DNA from: Amycolatopsis mediterranei
GTDB taxonomy: Bacteria > Actinomycetota > Actinomycetes > Mycobacteriales > Pseudonocardiaceae
Assembly: GCF_026017845.1 (NCBI RefSeq)
Contig: NZ_CP100416.1
Coordinates: 4,497,615-4,561,614 of the forward strand
Length of the DNA stretch: 64,000 nucleotides
Direction: 5' to 3'
Shown here: one piece after another, positions 1 through 7,376 of the stretch
How positions within the stretch are numbered: position 1 is the first letter of the stretch
Layout: every line of letters begins with the position of its first letter
Notes under the pieces: generated by a model
What the model saw: only the letters and a program-made list of their open reading frames with translations
Database searches by the model: none
Told to the model about the DNA's origin: nothing
Program-made: the position numbers and the translations under genes

Positions 1-151
1 GGGTGCTGCGGGAGACGCCGAGCTCGGCGGCGAGAGCGGCTTCCCGCAGCGGCGTGCCCGGCGGCGGCCGGCCCGACAGGATGGCCTGCCGGACGGCTTC
101 GGCGGCCTGTTCGGTGGTGCTCTGCCCGCTGGATGCTCCGCGCCGGGCGGC
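1..151 (-). CDS. GntR-family regulator, N-terminal part only (runs off left edge)
   Basis: The minus strand encodes a winged-helix N-terminus typical of GntR regulators: a helix ending in QAILSG, then GTPLREAALAAELGVSRST, the DNA-recognition segment. Only about 50 residues lie inside the window. The frame is the same as that of the upstream epoxide hydrolase and follows directly after its TGA, and no ATG, GTG or TTG occurs between that stop and the conserved helix. A GTG overlapping the hydrolase stop (GTGA, the usual coupling in this window) exists but in another frame, so either a one-base frameshift or a sequence error separates start and body. The family assignment is fairly secure; whether the gene is intact is not. 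Confidence 0.5.
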
Positions 152-1315
152 TCACCGAGGAGCGGCCAGCACTGCCGCGAGGCCTTCCTGCAGGTCCTTG
201 ACGAAATACCCGGGCACCTCCAGCGACGGGAAATGTCCCCCGGCCTCGGGTACCCGCCACCGGACGATCCGCCGGTACCGCTCCTGCGCCCAGGCACGCG
301 GGTACTTTTCGATGTCGCGGGGGTACATGGTGATGGCCGCCGGGACGTCGACCCGGAGGCCGGGGTCCAGCGAGTTGTGGCTTTCGTAGTAGATCCGGGC
401 CGCCGACGCGCCGGTCCGCGTCAGCCAATACAGCGTGACGTCGTCGAGGATGCGGTCCCGGGACATCGTCTCGAACGGGCTGTCTTCGGTGTCCGACCAC
501 TCGGCGAACTTGTCGAGGATCCAGGCGAGCAGCCCGACCGGCGAGTCGACGAGCGCGTAGCCGATGGTCTGCGGCCGGGTGGCCTGCTGCTTCGCGTACG
601 CCGCGCGGTGGTGCCAGAAGTGGCGGGTTTCCTCGGTCCACTCGCGCTCGGCCGCCGTCAGCCCGTCCGTGGTGAGCCCGGGCGGTCCCTCCGCGAACGT
701 GGTGTGGATGCCGAGGACGTGCGCCGGGAACCGGCCGCCGAGCACCGTGGTGATGTTGCCTCCCCAGTCGCCGCCGTGGGCGGCGAACCGGGGGTAGCCG
801 AGCCGTTCCATCAGCTCGACCCACGCGGCCGCGATCTTTTCGGTCCCCCACCCGGTGGTGGCCGGCTTGTCGCTGTAACCGAAGCCCGGCAGCGACGGGA
901 CCACGACGTGGAACGCCGGCGTGCCGGCGTCGGCCGGATCGGCCAGCTCGGCCACGACGTCGACGAACTCGGCGATGCTGCCCGGCCAGCCGTGGGTCAG
1001 GATCAGCGGCGTGGCGTCCGCGCGCGGGGACCGGCGGTGCAGGAAGTGGATGCCCAGCCCGTCGATGGTCGTGCGGAACTGGCCGATCCGGTCGAGGCGC
1101 TCTTCGAACGACCGCCAGTCGTACTCGCTGCGCCAGTAGCCGACGACGTCGGCGAGGTCGGCGAGCGGAACGCCCTGGTCCCAGCGGTCGGCGCCGGCCG
1201 CGGCGCGCGGGACCGTCTCGGCCTCCGGCAGCCGCGCCGCGGCCAGCCGCGCGCGCAGATCGTCGAGGTCGGCGTCGGTGGTGCGGGTTTCGAACGCTTG
1301 CACGTCGCAGGACAT
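152..1315 (-). CDS. Epoxide hydrolase (EHN N-terminal domain, alpha/beta hydrolase fold)
   Basis: A 387-residue cytosolic alpha/beta hydrolase of the microsomal epoxide hydrolase type, which opens epoxides to diols. Residues 1-90 look like the EHN cap domain. HGWPG (108-112) is the oxyanion-hole motif, and HGGDWG places the nucleophilic Asp at residue 183. The C-terminal GGHFPSLE supplies the catalytic His. Length is normal for bacterial members. The ATG is preceded by AGGAGG at 7-8 nt. The gene is divergent from a CGNR zinc-finger regulator, and two matched palindromes lie between them, so regulation by that protein is likely. The natural substrate cannot be told from sequence. Confidence 0.88.
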   Translation of the reverse strand: MSCDVQAFETRTTDADLDDLRARLAAARLPEAETVPRAAAGADRWDQGVPLADLADVVGYWRSEYDWRSFEERLDRIGQFRTTIDGLGIHFLHRRSPRADATPLILTHGWPGSIAEFVDVVAELADPADAGTPAFHVVVPSLPGFGYSDKPATTGWGTEKIAAAWVELMERLGYPRFAAHGGDWGGNITTVLGGRFPAHVLGIHTTFAEGPPGLTTDGLTAAEREWTEETRHFWHHRAAYAKQQATRPQTIGYALVDSPVGLLAWILDKFAEWSDTEDSPFETMSRDRILDDVTLYWLTRTGASAARIYYESHNSLDPGLRVDVPAAITMYPRDIEKYPRAWAQERYRRIVRWRVPEAGGHFPSLEVPGYFVKDLQEGLAAVLAAPR

Positions 1316-1335
1316 GAGACCTCCTGGCCATCGCG

Positions 1336-1395
1336 GAACCGGCTAAGACGGTTCTAACACGGCGTCCGGCCGACAGGCAACCGGCTAAGGTGGTT
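1336..1395. promoter_or_regulatory. Pair of matched 17-bp operators between divergent genes
   Basis: Two near-identical imperfect palindromes, AACCGGCTAAGACGGTT (1337-1353) and AACCGGCTAAGGTGGTT (1379-1395), lie 42 bp apart centre to centre, about four helical turns. The second contains TAAGGT (1386-1391), a good -10 box six bases before the ATG of the CGNR gene. Binding there would shut off that gene, and the first site would act on the epoxide hydrolase. Assignment to the CGNR protein is inference from position. Confidence 0.65.
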
Positions 1396-1397
1396 CC

Positions 1398-1961
1398 ATG
1401 CGTGCTGGCTTCCCCGACTTCCGCCTCGGTGGCGTGCTGGCGACCAGCTTCACGGCGACGCTGACCGAGCGCCGCGGCGACGCCATCGAGCGCATTCCCA
1501 CCCCACAGCGGCTCGTCGACTGGCTGACCGTGAGCGGCCTCGCCGTGGAGTCCTGCACCGCCGCCCAGCTCGGCCTCGCCCGCGAACTGCGGGAGTCGAT
1601 CCACGCCGCCGCGACCGCGGCCGCCCTCGGGGAGGCCCTTCCCGCGGCCGCGGTCCAGGTCATCAACGACCGCAGCCTGCAGGGCCGGGCCGCGGCGGTC
1701 CTGACGCCGGAAGGTCATCGGCGATGGCAGCTCGGCCCGGCCTCCTGTGTGGCGGATGCCCTCGGCGTGATCGCCGCCGACGCGATCGGTATCCTCGCGG
1801 GTGAACGAGACGGGAAATTGGCCTTGTGCGCGTCACCGACCTGCCGGGCGGCGTTCTTCGACACCAGTCAGAGCCGCACCCGGAAATGGTGTGACATGAA
1901 CACGTGCGGGAATCGCCAGAAAAAGGCACGCTTCAACGCCAATCAGCGCAAGAACTCCTGA
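1398..1961 (+). CDS. CGNR zinc-finger / ABATE-domain putative regulator
   Basis: A 187-residue protein with the two-part layout of the CGNR family. The N-terminal helical ABATE-type domain (about 1-130) resembles a stress or ligand sensor. The C-terminal zinc finger reads CASPTCRAAF and then CDMNTCGNR, giving a Cys4 ligand set and the family's name motif, followed by a basic tail. Such proteins are thought to be DNA-binding regulators. The start is either leaderless (-10 box TAAGGT six bases upstream) or uses AAGGTGG as a weak ribosome site; both fit. It is divergent from an epoxide hydrolase and flanked by repeated operators, so it probably controls itself and that enzyme. Confidence 0.85.
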   Translation: MRAGFPDFRLGGVLATSFTATLTERRGDAIERIPTPQRLVDWLTVSGLAVESCTAAQLGLARELRESIHAAATAAALGEALPAAAVQVINDRSLQGRAAAVLTPEGHRRWQLGPASCVADALGVIAADAIGILAGERDGKLALCASPTCRAAFFDTSQSRTRKWCDMNTCGNRQKKARFNANQRKNS

Positions 1962-1967
1962 CCTCGA

Positions 1968-3668
1968 TCAATTGACGGGCGTCAGCTCCGGAAGCCGGGG
2001 ATCGGGCAGGCGGAGGGTTTCCGGCGTGGCCGGGCCAAGGGGCCGTCCGGTGAGGAAAGCGCGCCTGGTGCGGGCGAAGCCGTGGCGGTCGTCGAAGATG
2101 TCGTGGCTCATTTCGGCGAGTTCCCTGATCCGGTAGGTCTCCAAGGGCCTGCGGTGTTCGTCGGCTTCCCGGGTCTCCCGTTTGCGGCGGAGCAGGGCGT
2201 CCGCGCGGCCGTCGGCGGCCAGTTCGGTGGCGTAGTCCAGCACGGCCGCGGGGAACGCGGTGCGGTCGGGTGCGGCGAGCCGGTCGACGAGCCCGATCTC
2301 GGCCGCTTCGGCGGCGGTGATCGGGCCGCAGTCGGTGGTCAGCCGGTCCGCCTCTGCTTCGCCGGCCCGGCGAGGCAGCACGTAGGTCCAGTATTCCGAG
2401 CCGTAGAGGCCCATCTTCCGGTAGTGCGGGTTGAGCAGGACGCCGTCGCGGGCGATGACCTTGTCGGCGCCGAGGGCCAGCATCACGCCGCCGGCGCCCG
2501 CGTCACCGACCAGCGCGGAGACCACGAGCTGGCCGGTGCACGCGATGATCTGGCGGCAGAGGTCGTCGATCGCGGTGATGTTCCGCCAGGCTTCCGCCGC
2601 CGGATCCGGGTGGGCGTCGATGACACCCAGGTGCAGGCCGTTGGAGAACACCTCGCCGCCGGCCAGGACCAGGACAGCGGTGTCCTGCGCGGCGGCGTAG
2701 CGCACGGCCGCGGCCAGCCGGCGGCACTGGCTGGTGGACATCGCGCCGTTGTGGAACGCGAAGTCCACCCAGCCGACCCGGCCCACCCGGCGGTAGCCGA
2801 TTTCCCGGAGGTGCGGCGGCCCGGCGATCCGGGGCACCTCGCCGGCACCGTCCCCGAGAGCGAGAACGGCGGGGAGCTTGACCGTCGTGCCGGGGGCTTC
2901 GAGGGCCAGCCGCCGCGCGTGCCCGATCCACAGGGCGCCGTCGCCGGTGCGGACCAGCACGGCCCCCTGCCGTCGTCCGGCGATGGTGCCGGGCTCGCCG
3001 GGTGCAGCGTCCCCGGGGTGGGCGTCGAACACCGCGATCGGCACCCCGGCCAGCTCGGTGTGCACTCCGGGACGGCCGTCGGCGGCGCGGATGCGGCGCA
3101 GGACGTGGCCGGTCGGGTCGCCCCACGAGAAAGACCGGTCGGCCTGCCGGACCAAGGGCCGGACCACCACGTGCACCCGGCGGTCCTGGCGACGTGGCGT
3201 GAACCCGGGGTCTTCGGCCTTGGTCACGACCTCGCCGATCAGGCTCATCGCGGCGTCGGACACCTCGGTGTTGTAGAGGGTGCTCTTGCGCGGCGGATCG
3301 GACGGCATCCGGAACACCCGGGTGCCCCAGATCGGCCCGCCGTCGAGGTCCCCGGTCGCCTGCAGGGCCGTGACGCCCCAGGTGGGCTCGGCGTCCATGA
3401 TCGCCCAGTCGAGCGCGGACGGGCCGCGGTCGCCTTCCGGGCCGGGGTGGATGATGATCGTGCGGTAGCGCCGCCAGACCAGGTCGGGAACCCGGCGGCG
3501 CAGGAACGGGCAGATGATCAGCTCGGGATCGGTGGCCGCGGCCGCCGCGGCGATTTCCTGCGGATCGTGCACGACCCGGATGGTGACGCGATGGCCGCGG
3601 GAGCGCAGAGCGAGCCAAGCGCGCTGACTGAGTCCATTGAACGCCGAGCACAGCAGCAAGATTTTCAA
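1968..3668 (-). CDS. hypX: HypX/HoxX-like protein: formyltransferase domain fused to enoyl-CoA hydratase domain
   Basis: This 566-residue fusion matches the layout of HypX, which makes the CO ligand of [NiFe]-hydrogenase under oxic conditions by turning formyl-tetrahydrofolate into formyl-CoA and then CO. The N-terminal domain has the formyltransferase segment HPGPEGDRGPS (74-84). A linker follows, then a crotonase-fold domain (about 280-500) with HNGAMSTSQCRRL and a GDAGAGGVMLALG oxyanion segment. The chosen start is TTG at 3668, with GGAGG 5-9 bases upstream and the typical beginning KILLLCSAFNG; the open frame extends to 3779 but reads poorly there. No hydrogenase structural or maturation genes are present, so the partner is unknown. 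It shares an upstream region with the SARP gene. Confidence 0.85.
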   Translation of the reverse strand: MKILLLCSAFNGLSQRAWLALRSRGHRVTIRVVHDPQEIAAAAAATDPELIICPFLRRRVPDLVWRRYRTIIIHPGPEGDRGPSALDWAIMDAEPTWGVTALQATGDLDGGPIWGTRVFRMPSDPPRKSTLYNTEVSDAAMSLIGEVVTKAEDPGFTPRRQDRRVHVVVRPLVRQADRSFSWGDPTGHVLRRIRAADGRPGVHTELAGVPIAVFDAHPGDAAPGEPGTIAGRRQGAVLVRTGDGALWIGHARRLALEAPGTTVKLPAVLALGDGAGEVPRIAGPPHLREIGYRRVGRVGWVDFAFHNGAMSTSQCRRLAAAVRYAAAQDTAVLVLAGGEVFSNGLHLGVIDAHPDPAAEAWRNITAIDDLCRQIIACTGQLVVSALVGDAGAGGVMLALGADKVIARDGVLLNPHYRKMGLYGSEYWTYVLPRRAGEAEADRLTTDCGPITAAEAAEIGLVDRLAAPDRTAFPAAVLDYATELAADGRADALLRRKRETREADEHRRPLETYRIRELAEMSHDIFDDRHGFARTRRAFLTGRPLGPATPETLRLPDPRLPELTPVN

Positions 3669-4089
3669 CGGGCCTCCGCTCGTTGATACCTTTTGATGGG
3701 GGCGACGGGAAGACCGATTGACGTTACCCGAAGCACCACCGCACGCGACGCGGCCAACGGGGTAACCGCATTCGGCCAACCGGGGCCGTTCGGCGGTGCT
3801 GCATATCCGGGTGTTGATTGAAGCCGGGGATCTTTCGTTCGAAACAATCCGTTATGGCGGCGGTATGGAGATATTTCCCCGCGGGTGCGCCGGAAGGTTG
3901 CCCGGGCCGGGGCACGATCTGATCTTTCGGTCGAGCGCGAAACGTTTCCGGGGTGGTTGACGGTGCTCGAGCGCCGCTGGCAGCGTCGCGCAGGGCACAG
4001 AGTGGCCGCCGCCGGCCGGGGAAGACGGCGGCGGCCACTTCGGCACTGGGCTGATCCGCGGCACGATCTCGAAAGGTCCGGGCAGGGGA
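3669..4089. promoter_or_regulatory. Divergent intergenic region with 13-bp hairpin (4001-4039)
   Basis: This 421-bp region separates hypX from the SARP gene and holds no convincing gene. The arms AGTGGCCGCCGCC (4001-4013) and GGCGGCGGCCACT (4027-4039) can form a strong stem with a 13-nt loop about 50 nt before the SARP start, where it could attenuate or delay expression. A 10-mer GGGGTAACCG (3759-3768) recurs once upstream of the NRPS operon. No clear -35/-10 pair was identified. Confidence 0.5.
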
Positions 4090-6996
4090 TTGCTGGAAGC
4101 CACGGTCCTCGGTCCCGTCGGCGCGCGGGTCCACGGAACACCGATCCCGATCAAGGGACGGCTGGGGCGTACGGTCCTCGCCGTGCTGGCGCTGGCCTGC
4201 CGGCAGCCGGTGACGGTGGAACGGCTGATCGACGCCCTCTGGGGCGAACTGCCGCCGGCCACCGCGCGGACCCAGGTGCACATCCAGGTGTCCAAGCTGC
4301 GTGCCTCGCTCGACCGGACGGGCGCCGCCGGTGCCGTGGTCACCGTGGCGAGCGGGTACCTGCTGGACTGCCTGGTCGACGTCGACGAGGTGCGGCGGCT
4401 GCTGAGCGCGGCGCGGGCGGCCGGGGATCCCGAGGACACCGCCGGCCTGCTGCGGTCAGCGCTCGACCGGTGGGCCGGGACGCCGCTGGGCGGGGTGACC
4501 CCGTACCTGGCCGGTGCGGAGCTGCTCCGGCTGGACGAGCTGCGGATGTGCCTGGTCGAGGAGTGGATCGACGCGGAGCTCGCGTGCGGGCGGGCCGCGC
4601 GGCTGCTGCCCGAGCTGAGCGCGCTGGTGCAGGCGCACCCCCTGCGCGAGGGCCTGCACCACCGGCGGATGCTGGCGCTGCACCGCGCCGGGCGGCGGGC
4701 CGACGCGCTGGCGGCGTTCCACGAGGCCCGGCGCGTGCTGCGGGACGAGCTGGGAGTGGATCCGTCCCGGGAGCTGCTCGCACTGGAGGCGGAGATCCTC
4801 GCCGTCGGGACGCCTCCGGCGGCCGCCGTGGTGCCCGCCCAGCTGCCGCCGCGGACCTCCGGGTTCGCCGGGCGGGCGGCGGAGTCGGCCGCGATCAGGG
4901 CCGCGGTGACGCGCCGGACCGACGCGTCGCCGCTGGTGCTGGTCACCGGCATGCCCGGAATCGGCAAGACGGCGCTCGCCGTGCACGCGGGCGCGGCGTC
5001 GGTGCACACCTACCCGGACGGGCAGCTCTACGCCGACCTGCGGGGCGCCGATGCCCGGCCGGCCGCCCCGCACGACATCCTCGCCGGCTTCCTGCGCGCA
5101 CTGGGGGTGCCGGCGCGGTCGATGCCGGCCACCGTCGAGGAGCGCACGGCCGAGTTCCGCAGTCGCACCGCGGGCAAACGGGTGCTCGTGGTGCTCGACA
5201 ACGCCGCCACCGCCGGGCAGATCGAGCCGCTCCTGGTCGCCGAACCGGGCTGCGCCACGATCGTGACAAGCAGGTCCGTGCTGCCCGACGTCGAGTCGGC
5301 GGTCCGGGTGCCGCTCGGGCCGCTGCCGGACGAGGTCGCCGGGACGGTACTGGCGAACGTCGCGGGCGCGGCTCGGCTGGGCGACGGCGACGGCGACGGC
5401 ACTGCCGATGGCAACGGCAGTGGCAACGGCAATGGCACGGTCGCCACGGTGATCGAGGCGTGCGGTGGCGTACCGCTCGCGTTGCGGATCGCCGGGGCGC
5501 AGCTCGCCGCGTACCCCAGGCTCAGCGTGGCGGAGCTCGCCGCGCGGCTGTCCGACGAGTCGAGGCGGATGCGGGAGCTGGTGGCCGGGCAGCGCAGCGT
5601 GCGGCACAGTCTCGACACCAGCTTCCGGTTGCTGGACCGCAACGCGCGGGCCGCGATGCTGGCCCTGGCGGCGATCGGAGCGCCCACGTTCACCGGCTGG
5701 CCGCTCGCGCCCGTGCTGGACGTGCCGCTCGCCCGGACCGACGAGGTGCTGGCCCACCTGTGTGCGATGAACCTGCTCGACCAGGCCGGCCCGGGGCGCG
5801 ACGGGGTGCTCCGCTACCGGATGCACGACCTCGTGCGGGCCTACTGCCGGACGGTCGGCCCGTCGCTCGACCCGGGCCCCCTGAACCGGCTGGCCGGCTG
5901 GGCGGTCGCGCTGACCAGGCACGCCCACGAGCGCATGTTGGGCACCTCGGCCCGCTACACCGTGCTCACCGAGGCCGCCGCGGCACTCGGCCAGGACGTG
6001 GTGCGGCGCGTGGTGACGGAGCCGCTGTCGTGGGTGGGCGCGGACGTCGACGTCCTGCTGGCCGTGTTCGCCCTGGCCGTGCGCGGCGGCCTGCTCCGTC
6101 CCGCGGCGGCGCTGCTGCTGGTGCTGCGGGCGCCGCTCGTGCGGCTCGACCTGTACGACCACGGCGCCCGGGCGGCCGCGCGGCTGACGGCCGTCGCCGG
6201 CCCGGACCCGGTGGTGCGGGTGACCGCGGCGCTGGTCACGGCGACGGCGCGGATGCACCGCAGCCGCTACGCCGACGTCGTCGCCATCCTGAACGAGGTG
6301 CCGCTGCGAGACGTCGACTTCGCGCTGCGGGCGGAGGTGCTGACCAAGCTGGGCGACGCGCACGAGCGGTGCGGCGACTGGCACCGCGCGATCACCGCCG
6401 TGCGCGATGCGGTCGTGTGCTGCCGGAAATCCGGCAACCTGGCGGGGATGTCGGGCTGCCACGGCACGCTGGCCGCCCTGTACCGGGACCACCTCGGCGA
6501 TCTCGCCGCGGCGAGGGTGCACGGCGCGAAGGCCTTGCGGCTGGCCGACGCCGCGGGCGACTGGAAGACCTGCGCCCAGGTGCGGCTCGTGGCCGTGCGC
6601 ACCGCACTGGCCTGCGGCGACGCGGCGGCCGCGGTGAATCTCGCCGGACAGGCTCGCGGCCTGACCGAGCAGCACGGCGATCCGATCGGCCAGACCTGGT
6701 GCTTCACCGCCGAAGCCGACGCCCACCGCGCGAACGGCGACCTGCCCACCGCCCGGAGAGCCGCGGACCGCGCGCTGGGCCTGGCCCGCCGCACCCGCCG
6801 TCCGGACGCCGAGTCCGCCGCGCTGCTCGCGCTGGCCTCGATCGAGCTGGCTGCCGGGGACCGGGCCGCCGCCCGCCGCCTCGCCCACGCGGCCCTGCTC
6901 CTGCAGGACCGGTTCGACAGCCCGGTCGAACGCGTCGGCGTGGAGCGGGTGCTGGCGGAGATCGATGGTCAGCTGCCCTCGGGCGCGGCGCGGTGA
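4090..6996 (+). CDS. SARP/AfsR-type transcriptional activator (BTAD, NB-ARC, helical repeats)
   Basis: A 968-residue cytosolic activator. The OmpR-like winged helix (1-90) and bacterial transcriptional activation domain (95-240, ending at REL.ALEAEIL) define the SARP family. An NB-ARC ATPase follows, with Walker A GMPGIGKT near residue 288, LVVLDNA as Walker B and GVPLALRIAG as the GLPL-like motif. The C-terminus is rich in helical TPR-like repeats. The start is TTG with an AGGGG-type ribosome site. Around residues 431-451 the NB-ARC is interrupted by a Gly-Asp/Gly-Asn tract encoded by a GGCRAC-type microsatellite. It converges on, and overlaps by 28 bp, the peptide operon, whose promoter region has 11-bp-spaced direct repeats of SARP style, so that operon is its likely target. 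Confidence 0.9.
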   Translation: MLEATVLGPVGARVHGTPIPIKGRLGRTVLAVLALACRQPVTVERLIDALWGELPPATARTQVHIQVSKLRASLDRTGAAGAVVTVASGYLLDCLVDVDEVRRLLSAARAAGDPEDTAGLLRSALDRWAGTPLGGVTPYLAGAELLRLDELRMCLVEEWIDAELACGRAARLLPELSALVQAHPLREGLHHRRMLALHRAGRRADALAAFHEARRVLRDELGVDPSRELLALEAEILAVGTPPAAAVVPAQLPPRTSGFAGRAAESAAIRAAVTRRTDASPLVLVTGMPGIGKTALAVHAGAASVHTYPDGQLYADLRGADARPAAPHDILAGFLRALGVPARSMPATVEERTAEFRSRTAGKRVLVVLDNAATAGQIEPLLVAEPGCATIVTSRSVLPDVESAVRVPLGPLPDEVAGTVLANVAGAARLGDGDGDGTADGNGSGNGNGTVATVIEACGGVPLALRIAGAQLAAYPRLSVAELAARLSDESRRMRELVAGQRSVRHSLDTSFRLLDRNARAAMLALAAIGAPTFTGWPLAPVLDVPLARTDEVLAHLCAMNLLDQAGPGRDGVLRYRMHDLVRAYCRTVGPSLDPGPLNRLAGWAVALTRHAHERMLGTSARYTVLTEAAAALGQDVVRRVVTEPLSWVGADVDVLLAVFALAVRGGLLRPAAALLLVLRAPLVRLDLYDHGARAAARLTAVAGPDPVVRVTAALVTATARMHRSRYADVVAILNEVPLRDVDFALRAEVLTKLGDAHERCGDWHRAITAVRDAVVCCRKSGNLAGMSGCHGTLAALYRDHLGDLAAARVHGAKALRLADAAGDWKTCAQVRLVAVRTALACGDAAAAVNLAGQARGLTEQHGDPIGQTWCFTAEADAHRANGDLPTARRAADRALGLARRTRRPDAESAALLALASIELAAGDRAAARRLAHAALLLQDRFDSPVERVGVERVLAEIDGQLPSGAAR

Positions 6997-7376
6997 GGGA
7001 CCGCACCGGCCACGGCGGCGAGGTCGATGTAGCCGAGCTGGCGGGAATCCTCGCTGTGGCCGGTGTTGTCGCCGACGACCACCACCCGGCCGGCCGGGAC
7101 GACGGGGTGGTCGGTCTCCAGCCAGGCGGGGACCGGATCGCCGGCGACCGCGGCGATCCGTTTGATGCGCCACGCGACATCGGTGGTGCGGGAGCGCGGC
7201 CGGAAGACGATCACGTCGCCGACGCGGTAGTGCCGTCGCCGGGTCGCGACGACCCGCTCGCCGTCGTGGAAGGTCGGGGACATGCTGTGGCCCCAGACGC
7301 GGGCCACCACGTACCGGCGGCGCAGGAGAACCAAGAGGGCCAGCACCACCACCGCGCCCACCGCGAGCCCGGCCAT
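6969..7376 (-). CDS. S26-family signal peptidase, small single-pass form
   Basis: A 135-residue membrane protease. One hydrophobic helix (3-18) precedes GHSMSPTF, whose Ser31 is the nucleophile. RIKRIAAVAGD provides the general-base Lys72, and GDNTGHSEDSR is the conserved box near the C-terminus. It is shorter than housekeeping signal peptidases, as are dedicated maturation proteases. The ATG shares its A with the TGA of the exporter gene (TGATG), so the two are coupled. The last gene of the peptide operon, it overlaps the 3' end of the SARP gene tail to tail. The precursor peptide carries an Ala-Gly-Ala site just before its first Cys, a fitting S26 substrate. A longer open frame through here is a composite with the wrong frame of the exporter gene. 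Confidence 0.88.
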   Translation of the reverse strand: MAGLAVGAVVVLALLVLLRRRYVVARVWGHSMSPTFHDGERVVATRRRHYRVGDVIVFRPRSRTTDVAWRIKRIAAVAGDPVPAWLETDHPVVPAGRVVVVGDNTGHSEDSRQLGYIDLAAVAGAVPHRAAPEGS

